Assembly: GCA_023227645.1 (NCBI GenBank)
Contig: JALNVJ010000066.1
Location: 1-7,987, forward strand
Direction of reading: 5' to 3'
Source: Bacteroidales bacterium
GTDB taxonomy: Bacteria > Bacteroidota > Bacteroidia > Bacteroidales > P3
DNA length: 7,987 nt
Below are positions 1 through 5,835 of the stretch, piece after piece. Position 1 is the first letter of the stretch. The number at the start of each line of letters is the position of its first letter. The notes under the pieces are model-generated. The model worked only from the letters and a program-made list of their open reading frames with translations, had not been told where the DNA came from and searched no databases. The translations under genes were made by a program, and so were the position numbers.

Positions 1-122
1 TACTCAACCAATTGGATAGAGAGATTAAATAGAAATTACAAAGGAAAGCGTACAATAGAAAAGTACCAAATCTACAATGTGAGAAAAAGAAATTTAGAGG
101 GGACTTCTTCAAAATAAGTTAA
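1..122 (+). pseudogene. 3' remnant of a transposase, probably IS256 (Mutator-like) family
   Basis: Reading from base 1 gives YSTNWIERLNRNYK, which resembles the C-terminal TN-x-x-E-R-L-N segment of IS256-family transposases; that segment carries the last acidic residue of the DDE triad. After about base 42 frame 1 no longer looks like the family and stops at 115-117. Frame 3 from base 42 gives RKAYNRKVPNLQCEKKKF and stops at 120-122, which looks like the family's extreme C-terminus. The simplest reading is a small deletion or frameshift that removed the arginine-rich stretch between the two motifs, leaving a broken gene. The 5' part lies outside the window. The family call comes from motif memory, not a search, and only about 40 residues are available. 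No target-site duplication can be seen. Confidence 0.5.
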
Positions 123-150
123 GGAAAAATTATTAGTAAGCTTTTTGATC

Positions 151-194
151 AGAATCAGGATTTACAAAATTAAAGGATTTTCATGATTATCACG
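151..194. repeat. Degenerate 9-base periodic repeat
   Basis: The sequence divides into AGAATCAGG, ATTTACAAA, ATTAAAGG, ATTTTCATG and ATTATCACG: five imperfect units of 8-9 bases, four of which begin with ATT. The unit resembles the ATTTnCAnG-like dispersed intergenic repeats I recall from Bacteroidota genomes. That comparison is from memory. The periodicity itself is visible but imperfect. Confidence 0.35.
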
Positions 195-242
195 AAGGGT
201 TGAAAGGTTTGTGGGAAAATAGATTTAATCTAATTGAATTTA

Positions 243-305
243 TATTAAGGAAAAAAACTTTTTTATTAAAGAAAAATCTTTTTTTATTAAGGAAAAATTT
301 TGAGT
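243..305. repeat. Three tandem copies of an AT-rich 21-base unit
   Basis: The octamer TATTAAGG, TATTAAAG, TATTAAGG starts at 243, 264 and 285, exactly 21 bases apart. Each copy is followed by an A-run and then a T-run, except that the third copy decays after GGAAAAATTTTGAG. A related single copy, TTAAGGAAAAAT, occurs at 119-130. The units are low in complexity, so slippage or local duplication is a sufficient explanation. Confidence 0.5.
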
Positions 306-398
306 AAGGAAACTGTACAATATTTTGTGTAAATGAGGAAGTACGGATCTAAACTCAGAGCACTAATCTGTCCTCAAAGATACATAAAAACTTATTTA

Positions 399-427
399 AA
401 GACTGCGTTGGATTTTACAACGGTCTT
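399..427 (+). terminator. Bulged hairpin followed by a T-rich tract, possible terminator or leader structure
   Basis: AAGAC (399-403) pairs with GTCTT (423-427), and CGTTG (406-410) pairs with CAACG (418-422). The two left half-stems are separated by a 2-base TG bulge, and the loop is GATTTTA (411-417). That makes ten base pairs in DNA that is otherwise very AT-rich. The tract after it is T-rich but interrupted (ATATTGTATTTATTTGTATTTTT). It could end transcription coming rightwards from the old transposon, or be a relic of a mobile element. Function is inferred. Confidence 0.35.
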
Positions 428-443
428 ATATTGTATTTATTTG

Positions 444-451
444 TATTTTTG
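444..451 (+). promoter_or_regulatory. Candidate -7 box for the metallopeptidase gene
   Basis: TATTTTTG matches the Bacteroidota -7 consensus TAnnTTTG, 43 bases upstream of the chosen ATG. No TTTG lies at the expected -33 spacing; the hairpin occupies that position. In sequence this AT-rich a chance match is possible. Confidence 0.3.
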
Positions 452-494
452 GGGATTGGTTATTGTGATTGTGATTGGTAGTAATTAATTATTG

Positions 495-1196
495 ATGCGT
501 ATGGAGATTTTGGAGATTGAGGGTGTGGTTATTGAGATAGAGTTTAAGAGAATTAAAAATATTTATTTAAGAGTTTATACTCCTGATGCTAGGGTAAGGA
601 TTTCGGCTCCTAAGGGCTTGCCTATTGATGCTATTAGAGGTTTTGCTATTAGTAGGATAGAATGGATTGCGAATAGGAGGAGATTTGTATTGGAGAGGGA
701 GAGATTATCTGCTAGGGTCTTTGAATCGGGAGAAATGCATTATTTTAAGGGTAAGAATTGTTGTTTGAATCTTTGTTATGAGAATAAGCCTCCTAGGGTT
801 ATGTTTGGGGATGACGGGGTGATTAATTTATTTGTCAGGGATAATGCTTCTGTAATAAAAAAGGAAGCTGTGATGAAGCAGTGGTATAAAAATGAGTTAA
901 GGATGGTTCTTCCGCCTTTGATTGAGAAATGGGAGAGGATTCTTGGAGTGAAAATTGAGAGTTGGGATATTAAATTGATGAAGACTATTTGGGGTAGTTG
1001 TAATTGTAGATCTAAGAAGGTTTTATTTAATTTGGAGCTAATTAAGAAGCCTGCTTATTGTATTGAGTATATTGTTCTTCATGAACTTGCCCACCTAATT
1101 GAGAGATCACATAATGCCAGGTTCAAATCCATCTTAGATAAGCATATGCCTCAATGGAGAGAGATAAAAAATGAGCTAAATTCTTTTAAGGGGTAG
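495..1196 (+). CDS. YgjP-like (DUF45, M48-type) zinc metallopeptidase
   Basis: This 233-residue cytoplasmic protein has no signal peptide and matches the YgjP/DUF45 family along its length. The N-terminal half carries the family's basic region (FKRIKNIYLRVYTPDARVRI, then an APKGLP segment and IEWIANRR). The C-terminal half has IWGSC near residue 166, the zinc motif HELAH at 196-200 and a further histidine in RSHNARF near 206, the usual third ligand. The family is a minimal SprT/wss1-like zincin fold whose cellular substrate is not established; members often sit beside restriction genes, but none is present here. The start is uncertain: TTG 492, ATG 495 and ATG 501 are in frame and very close, and I chose the first ATG. 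It sits downstream of the transposon scar and is followed after 78 bases by DUF4292, which has its own promoter. Codons are strongly G/T-rich with AGG/AGA arginines. Confidence 0.88.
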   Translation: MRMEILEIEGVVIEIEFKRIKNIYLRVYTPDARVRISAPKGLPIDAIRGFAISRIEWIANRRRFVLERERLSARVFESGEMHYFKGKNCCLNLCYENKPPRVMFGDDGVINLFVRDNASVIKKEAVMKQWYKNELRMVLPPLIEKWERILGVKIESWDIKLMKTIWGSCNCRSKKVLFNLELIKKPAYCIEYIVLHELAHLIERSHNARFKSILDKHMPQWREIKNELNSFKG

Positions 1197-1217
1197 GAGT
1201 TTTTGGTCATATAACGT

Positions 1218-1249
1218 TTTGAGTGGGTAAATAAAAATATTTATCTTTG
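1218..1249 (+). promoter_or_regulatory. Bacteroidota-type promoter of the DUF4292 gene
   Basis: A -33 TTTG at 1218-1221 and a -7 TATCTTTG at 1242-1249 (consensus TAnnTTTG) are separated by 20 bases, the canonical spacing for the Bacteroidota primary sigma factor. Transcription would begin near 1255, giving a leader of about 20 bases before the ATG at 1275. This is the best promoter in the window and separates DUF4292 transcriptionally from the upstream metallopeptidase gene. Confidence 0.75.
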
Positions 1250-1274
1250 CAATATGATAATTTAATTTACAATT

Positions 1275-2063
1275 ATGAAATTTTTGAGTTTTAATATTAG
1301 GTTTTTGATTGGAGTCTTGGTTATGGTTTTGATATTTGGGAGCTGTAAGACTGCTATAGATTTCAGCAAGAGGGATATAGTTCAAAAAGAGGATAGGGTT
1401 TTGAGAGATATCGATATTAGTAGTCCTGCTTTTAGGTCTTATAATGTGAAATTGGATATTGAGCTTAGTGGTATATCTTATAGTGGTACTCTTAGAATGG
1501 TTAAGGATAGTGCTATTTGGCTTAGTGTTGGTAAATTTGGCTTCGAGGGAATAAGGATTTTGATGACTAAGGATAGTGTTTGGGTTTTGAATAAGTTGGA
1601 AAGGGAGTATTTTGCAGGGGACTATGATTTTTTTAGGAGAGTTATAGGCTTAAGGGTGAGTTATGATATGGCTCAGGGCTTACTTTTGGGTAAGGATTTT
1701 GCCGAATATGATAGTGGTGGTTATAGGCTGGAAACTAATAAGAATATTTTGAGGTATATTTATGATTCAAGATCTAATATTATTGATATTAATTCTCCAA
1801 CATTAAAACAGGATTTATTTTTTGACAGATCTTCAAAACATATTATTAGGAATTACTTTGAAGTGATTGGCAATAAAAATAGTTTTGATGCTTACTACGA
1901 TTCGTATTTCCCTTTAAAAGGGTTTTCTTTCCCAAATAATATTAGGATTAATGCTGTTGCAGAAAAGACTATTAGGTTGGTGATTAGGTTGGAAAATCAT
2001 AAGGTAAATGAAGTTTTCGATATGCCTTTCTCTATTCCCAAGTCTTATTCTCTAATGAAGTGA
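1275..2063 (+). CDS. DUF4292 family outer-membrane lipoprotein (LolA/LolB-like fold)
   Basis: The 262-residue product begins with a lipoprotein signal: a hydrophobic run to about residue 21, then FGSC with the lipidated cysteine at 24. After it come the segments typical of DUF4292: a beta-rich core (SYNVKLDIELSGISYSGTLR), an IWLSVGKFGFEGIRILMTKD stretch, then DSVWVLNKLEREYF. The family is Bacteroidota-specific, and its LolA/LolB-like fold suggests a role in lipoprotein or lipid handling at the outer membrane; the exact function is not proven. The length is normal, so the gene looks intact. The only promoter evident is its own. Its last 12 bases overlap the 3' end of the convergent ApbE gene, leaving no room for a separate terminator. 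From memory, the gene in Bacteroidales usually lies in the same direction just after a TPR lipoprotein gene like the one at 3040-4695; here it is opposed and separated. Coding-strand composition is strikingly rich in G and poor in C. Confidence 0.85.
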   Translation: MKFLSFNIRFLIGVLVMVLIFGSCKTAIDFSKRDIVQKEDRVLRDIDISSPAFRSYNVKLDIELSGISYSGTLRMVKDSAIWLSVGKFGFEGIRILMTKDSVWVLNKLEREYFAGDYDFFRRVIGLRVSYDMAQGLLLGKDFAEYDSGGYRLETNKNILRYIYDSRSNIIDINSPTLKQDLFFDRSSKHIIRNYFEVIGNKNSFDAYYDSYFPLKGFSFPNNIRINAVAEKTIRLVIRLENHKVNEVFDMPFSIPKSYSLMK

Positions 2064-3071
2064 TTTTAGTTCTTTTATTAGGTTGGGCGTTGTATAGGTT
2101 TGGTATTGATTATTTTTCCAATATATAAAATGTGCTTTGAGATTTGGGTGATCTTTTAAGAATTCCTTTGCTTTCTCAAGTCCCATTACCATAAAGGATG
2201 TTGCTAGTCCATCGGCTAAGATTGCGGATGGGCAAATTACAGAAACTGATAATAGAGTATGCTCTACGCTCTTTCCTGTTTTTGGGTCTATGGTATGTGA
2301 TTTCTTCTTCCCTTCCTTATCTATATAGTATTTGCGATAACTTCCTGAGGTTACTATTGAAGAATTATTTAACTCTATATAAGTGTTGTATTGTCTTTCT
2401 TGGTTGGCGCTATCAGCCGGTTGTTCAATTGCACATAACCAACTCTTATTATCTTCTTTCTTTCCACTTGCTCTTACCTCCCCAGTTATATCTACTATAA
2501 AATTTTTGATACCTTCAGATATTAGCAGTTCACTTATTTTGTCAGTTGTGTATCCTTGTGCTATAGCGTTAAGATCAATTTTGGTTTCTGGGTATTTCTT
2601 TTTCAGCCTTTTATTTTCTATAATTACATTCTTATAGCCTACGTATTGAAGTAGAGAATCTATCTCTTCTTGACTTACTTCCTGCCTTGCTTTGGCAGCG
2701 AATCCGTATTTTTCTACTAAAGCTCCAATGGTGCAATCGAGACTTCCTGAGCTTAGGGATGATATTTCTTGGCTCTTATTAAAGCATTCGATAAAGGTTG
2801 TGTCTAAGACTGGGTTAAGATTTTGATTGATTTGGTTAATTATGCTTCCTTTTTCCCAAAGTGATACACTATTATCAATATCTTTAAAGAGCTGTTTTAT
2901 AGCTCTCTTTGCTTCTTGGTCTTGATTATAGGTTGCATAATAGACTATATGGTAGTAACTCCCTTGAATAATACCATCTAAGCTATATTTTTCTACCTTA
3001 TTAGATTGGCAGGAAAAGAAGAAAGGTATTATTATTAGACTAAGGATTAAGTGCTTTAAGGATAAGTTCAT
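2052..3071 (-). CDS. apbE: FAD:protein FMN transferase (ApbE family), lipoprotein
   Basis: ApbE enzymes use FAD and a divalent metal to attach FMN covalently to a threonine of extracytoplasmic electron-transfer proteins such as NqrB/NqrC or RnfG/RnfD. The 339-residue product has a lipoprotein signal (FFFSC, cysteine 21), so it should be anchored outside the inner membrane. Visible motifs in order: GSYYHIVYY (37-45), DLNAIAQGY (166-174, family DLGxIAKGY), DITGEVRA (194-201, family GGExRA), TSGSYRKY (241-248), SHTIDPKTG (258-266) and ADGLATSF (286-293), where D287 and the residues around it form the metal site. The second glycine of the GG pair is replaced by T196. Length is normal. The ATG at 3071 is the only possible start: an in-frame TAA lies three codons upstream. 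It overlaps the end of the TPR gene by 32 bases, implying translational coupling in the nucleotidyltransferase-TPR-apbE operon. No Nqr/Rnf gene is in view, so the target is unknown. Confidence 0.92.
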   Translation of the reverse strand: MNLSLKHLILSLIIIPFFFSCQSNKVEKYSLDGIIQGSYYHIVYYATYNQDQEAKRAIKQLFKDIDNSVSLWEKGSIINQINQNLNPVLDTTFIECFNKSQEISSLSSGSLDCTIGALVEKYGFAAKARQEVSQEEIDSLLQYVGYKNVIIENKRLKKKYPETKIDLNAIAQGYTTDKISELLISEGIKNFIVDITGEVRASGKKEDNKSWLCAIEQPADSANQERQYNTYIELNNSSIVTSGSYRKYYIDKEGKKKSHTIDPKTGKSVEHTLLSVSVICPSAILADGLATSFMVMGLEKAKEFLKDHPNLKAHFIYWKNNQYQTYTTPNLIKELKSLH

Positions 3072-4695
3072 AATGTTCTTTTATTGTTTGAGACCATTGC
3101 TCTTGGTCTTTTATTATACTTTGCATTACAATATAGGCTTTTTGATAGTCTTTCTTAATATATAAGACCCAAGCATAGGTATCAACATAGGTTGGGATAT
3201 TTTTATACTTCTCATATACAGTTTTTGCCATCTTATCTGCCTTATCAAGATCGCTCCCATCGAGTGAGAGATAGTATGCATAATTATTTAGAATTAGATA
3301 ATTTTTAGGATTAATTTCTAAGGCTTTATCAAAATAATTATATGCCTTGTCTTTTTCTTTTATCCTATAATGCACCTCACCAAGATTGGAGTAAAAATCT
3401 TCTTTAAGTAACTTATCTTCTATTACCAAGCTCAGCCCTCTTTCTAATGCCTTTTGCGATTCCTTATACTCTTCTTTTAAAAGGTAATTTACTCCTAGGA
3501 AAAGATAAGGTAGTGGTTGTTCTGGAAATAGCTCTAGTGCTCTTTTGGCATCTTGTATTAGAGTGTCTGGTTGATTGAGGGTCGATTGGGCATAGAGCAG
3601 GTTTTGGTATAGATCATAGGGATGAGATTGTTTTGATTTGGTACTCTCCCCTATTGCAATTGCTCTACGTATCGCTTTTACCGTTTCTTCATATTGATTT
3701 TCCTTAATATAACAGGTTGAGAGTAGCTCCCAAACCACACTCTCATCCGGGTATTGTAGAGAGAGTATCTTTAGGAGAGAGAAAAAACGTTGATACTCTG
3801 TTTCATCCGCATCAACTGTCTTTCCGTAGATTGTAATTAAGACTTGCATCTTGGTTTGGTAATCGAGGGCTTTATTTGCAAAGGCTTTCTGTAAATTAGA
3901 ATAAACCTCTGATCTTTTCTCTTGAATTAGGTAGAAATTGGCAAGGGATATATTAATATATGGATCATAAGGATCTATAACTTCTATCTTCTTATAGTAT
4001 TCAAGGGCTTTAGAATAGTTTTTCTTATTCATATTAATTTCAGCGAGTATAGCAAGATAGCTTTTCTGTGTTGGTGAAATGTTTTGTAGTTTATTTATTT
4101 CCTGTTCTGCCTTATCGTAGTTCTTCTTATCCATAAAAAACCTAAACTTAATCATTATGGCTTCTTCACTTATTCCCCATTTCTTTTCCATCCTATCGAA
4201 GGTCTTTAACATCTTTTCTTCATTGGGCTGTTGGGAATAAATTTGAATTAGTTGTTGGTAATATTCAATTTCGTTGGGATTGATTAAGATTAATTCCTCT
4301 ATCACCTTTGAAGCATTTTCATAATCAGACATATTAAGGAATATTTCTCCCAGCTGTAACCTATACCAAATATTATTGGGTTGTAGCTGAATTGCTTTTT
4401 GAGTTAATTCTATTGCTTTTTGGGAGTCTTTCTGATTATACATTACGCTTGCCTTATCAAAATAGGCTGCTGCATAATTGGGGTTTTGTCTTAGCACCTC
4501 ATCGTATAGCTCTAATGCCCTTTCATTATTGCCTAATTGTTTTTGGGTTGAAGCGTCGAGGAATATTCCATCTATTTTTAATTCTGCAGATGTATATTCC
4601 TTAACTTTAGGGGGCAGTGGTTGCTTTGAAACACAGCCCCAAAGTGTTAATAGTATTAAAGTAGAAAATAGTAGTTTACTTATTTTTTTTCTCAT
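3040..4695 (-). CDS. Tetratricopeptide-repeat lipoprotein
   Basis: The 551-residue product starts with a lipoprotein signal (hydrophobic run, LWGC, cysteine 21), placing it in the periplasm on a membrane. The rest is almost entirely TPR helices. Clear repeats are seen at about 42-75, 76-109, 212-243, 321-354, 395-428, 433-466 and 467-500, several ending in the typical AL-x-INP or A-x-x-L-x-P turn. The final segment (YVDTYAWVLYIKKDYQKA, 503-520) is characteristic of this Bacteroidota lipoprotein group. TPR arrays are protein-binding scaffolds; partner and process are unknown, and no enzymatic motif is seen. The start ATG overlaps the upstream nucleotidyltransferase stop as ATGA (4692-4695), and the 3' end overlaps apbE by 32 bases, so all three are very probably one transcript. 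An association with envelope assembly is inferred from neighbours only. Confidence 0.9.
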   Translation of the reverse strand: MRKKISKLLFSTLILLTLWGCVSKQPLPPKVKEYTSAELKIDGIFLDASTQKQLGNNERALELYDEVLRQNPNYAAAYFDKASVMYNQKDSQKAIELTQKAIQLQPNNIWYRLQLGEIFLNMSDYENASKVIEELILINPNEIEYYQQLIQIYSQQPNEEKMLKTFDRMEKKWGISEEAIMIKFRFFMDKKNYDKAEQEINKLQNISPTQKSYLAILAEINMNKKNYSKALEYYKKIEVIDPYDPYINISLANFYLIQEKRSEVYSNLQKAFANKALDYQTKMQVLITIYGKTVDADETEYQRFFSLLKILSLQYPDESVVWELLSTCYIKENQYEETVKAIRRAIAIGESTKSKQSHPYDLYQNLLYAQSTLNQPDTLIQDAKRALELFPEQPLPYLFLGVNYLLKEEYKESQKALERGLSLVIEDKLLKEDFYSNLGEVHYRIKEKDKAYNYFDKALEINPKNYLILNNYAYYLSLDGSDLDKADKMAKTVYEKYKNIPTYVDTYAWVLYIKKDYQKAYIVMQSIIKDQEQWSQTIKEHYELILKALNP

Positions 4696-5699
4696 AATTT
4701 TATTTCCGAATAATCTCCCAAACTCAATTCTTGAGTTGTTCCTTCAATAATTACGTTATTACCAATCATAGAATTGGAAGTCTTTACGCCTAATAACGAT
4801 GTATTGGTTTGGATAATTGCATTTGAGATTTCAGAATCTTTAATTATTGTGTTTTCACCTATCGAGACATAGGGTCCTATCTTGGAGTTAATAATTTGCA
4901 CCCCTTTACCAATATAGCATGGCTCCTCGATGGTTGAGTTCTCAATTATTATATTTACACCTACTAGCTCTTCTTTACCTTTCTTTATCTCAAGTATTCT
5001 TTGATTGGTATTTACGGTTGCGTTCTTATTACCACAGTCCAACCATTCTTTTACATCGTTGGTAATAAATTCAAGACCCTTATTTAGCATATTTTCAAGG
5101 GCATCGGTTAATTGGTATTCCCCCGATTTACTAATATTATTATCAATTAGATACTGTAGTTCTTTCCTTAGATTTTCTCCATCTCGGAAATAGTATATCC
5201 CAATTATTGCTTCATTGGATACAAATTCTTTTGGTTTTTCTACAAATCCTTTTATGGTTTGGTTTGAGTTTTTCTTTACTACTCCAAATGCTGAAGGGTC
5301 ATCTACCTTATGAGTCCATATTATTCCATCTCTTTCTGTATTTAGTTTAAAACCTGCATCGAAAAGAGTATCGGCAAAAGCTACTGTTACCTTTCCTTTT
5401 AGAATTTCTTTAGCACATAAGATTGCGTGAGCGGTTCCAAGTGGATGGTCTTGATAAAATATTTCTCCAACCGCTCCTAAACGAGAGGCAATTTCTTTAA
5501 GCATATCCTCAACCTCTTTACCAAAGTCACCGATTATAAATCCTATTTTATCAACTTTCTCATTACAAACATCAACAATATCTTCACATAAACGCTCAAC
5601 AATTGGTTTCCCTGCAATTGGAATTAGAGGTTTTGGGATTGACAGTGTGTGAGGACGCATCCTCTTGCCCATTCCTGCCATTGGGATTACTATATTCAT
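4692..5699 (-). CDS. Sugar-phosphate nucleotidyltransferase with C-terminal left-handed beta-helix
   Basis: The 335-residue cytoplasmic enzyme should transfer a nucleotide from an NTP to a sugar 1-phosphate, releasing pyrophosphate and making an NDP-sugar for glycan synthesis. The Rossmann-like catalytic domain (about 1-240) shows GMGKRMRP (9-16) and PKP (22-24) of the nucleotide loop and catalytic lysine, PLGTAHA (86-92), the metal-binding aspartate in FADTLFD (D110), FGVV (138-141), EKP (154-156), GEYQLTDA (193-200) and WLDCGN (219-224). From about 245 onward the isoleucine/valine-spaced hexapeptides (IIIENSTIEEPCYIGKGVQI and following) form a left-handed beta-helix, as in RmlA-long/GlmU-type enzymes. 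Base and sugar specificity (thymidylyl, uridylyl or guanylyl; glucose or mannose) cannot be read from the sequence, so I give no symbol. It is first in the operon behind its own promoter, and its stop overlaps the TPR start by four bases. Confidence 0.9.
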   Translation of the reverse strand: MNIVIPMAGMGKRMRPHTLSIPKPLIPIAGKPIVERLCEDIVDVCNEKVDKIGFIIGDFGKEVEDMLKEIASRLGAVGEIFYQDHPLGTAHAILCAKEILKGKVTVAFADTLFDAGFKLNTERDGIIWTHKVDDPSAFGVVKKNSNQTIKGFVEKPKEFVSNEAIIGIYYFRDGENLRKELQYLIDNNISKSGEYQLTDALENMLNKGLEFITNDVKEWLDCGNKNATVNTNQRILEIKKGKEELVGVNIIIENSTIEEPCYIGKGVQIINSKIGPYVSIGENTIIKDSEISNAIIQTNTSLLGVKTSNSMIGNNVIIEGTTQELSLGDYSEIKL

Positions 5700-5739
5700 G
5701 CCTTTTTTATTTTGTTAAATAATTCTTAAGTAGAACATA

Positions 5740-5773
5740 CAAAAGTACAAAAAATAATAAAGTTATAAGCGAA
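5740..5773 (-). promoter_or_regulatory. Promoter of the nucleotidyltransferase-TPR-apbE operon
   Basis: On the minus strand TACTTTTG (plus coordinates 5740-5747) matches the -7 consensus TAnnTTTG exactly. A weak -33 match, TTCG, lies 22 bases upstream at 5770-5773, in half of a palindrome. Transcription would start near 5734, about 35 bases before the ATG at 5699. The A-rich leader just before the start codon, with no Shine-Dalgarno, is normal for Bacteroidota. Confidence 0.55.
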
Positions 5774-5777
5774 TTCG
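5770..5777. promoter_or_regulatory. Central palindrome CGAATTCG in the divergent promoter region
   Basis: This perfect 8-base palindrome lies almost midway between the two outward-facing -7 boxes (26.5 and 25.5 bases from its centre to their inner edges) and supplies TTCG at about -33 in both directions. It could be a shared operator or only a coincidence of promoter layout. No regulator gene is present in the window. Confidence 0.3.
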
Positions 5778-5806
5778 TTTAGTTCTTGATTTTTTTTGTA
5801 ATTTTA
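5774..5806 (+). promoter_or_regulatory. Candidate promoter of the lytic transglycosylase gene
   Basis: TAATTTTA at 5799-5806 matches seven of the eight positions TAnnTTTG (last base A instead of G). TTCG at 5774-5777 stands 21 bases upstream as a weak -33. A start near 5813 would give a leader of about 23 bases before the ATG at 5836. Both boxes are imperfect. Confidence 0.4.
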
Positions 5807-5835
5807 CATCCTAATTCTAAAAACTATTGACCATA

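Larger units (their letters stand above)
123..494. other. Non-coding AT-rich spacer between transposase scar and metallopeptidase gene
   Basis: I see no plausible gene on either strand in these 372 bases. They hold a degenerate 9-base periodic stretch (151-194), a 21-base tandem repeat (243-305), a hairpin (399-427) and a single promoter-like -7 box (444-451). A short segment at 309-334 (GTACAATATTTTGTGTAAA in its middle) looks like the outer end of a Bacteroidota insertion sequence, but its partner end is not in the window. The stretch is best read as decayed mobile or repeat DNA followed by the leader of the next gene. Confidence 0.6.

Noticed and set aside
309..334. Segment resembling the terminal repeat of an insertion sequence
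   Set aside because: Only one end is in the window and it is about 190 bases past the transposase stop, longer than I would expect, so I do not call an element boundary.
495..1196. Possible restriction-modification or defence island suggested by the YgjP-like gene
   Set aside because: The neighbours within the window are a transposon scar and housekeeping envelope genes; no methylase, specificity, helicase or nuclease gene is visible.
1910..1922. Near-palindrome CCCTTTAAAAGGG followed by T's, resembling a terminator
   Set aside because: It lies inside the DUF4292 coding sequence (residues FPLKG), has room for only a five-pair stem with a three-base loop, and the minus strand has no T-tract after it.
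2198..2637. Two plus-strand open frames opposite apbE
   Set aside because: They lie antisense to well-conserved ApbE motifs and encode leucine/serine-rich sequence expected from antisense translation.
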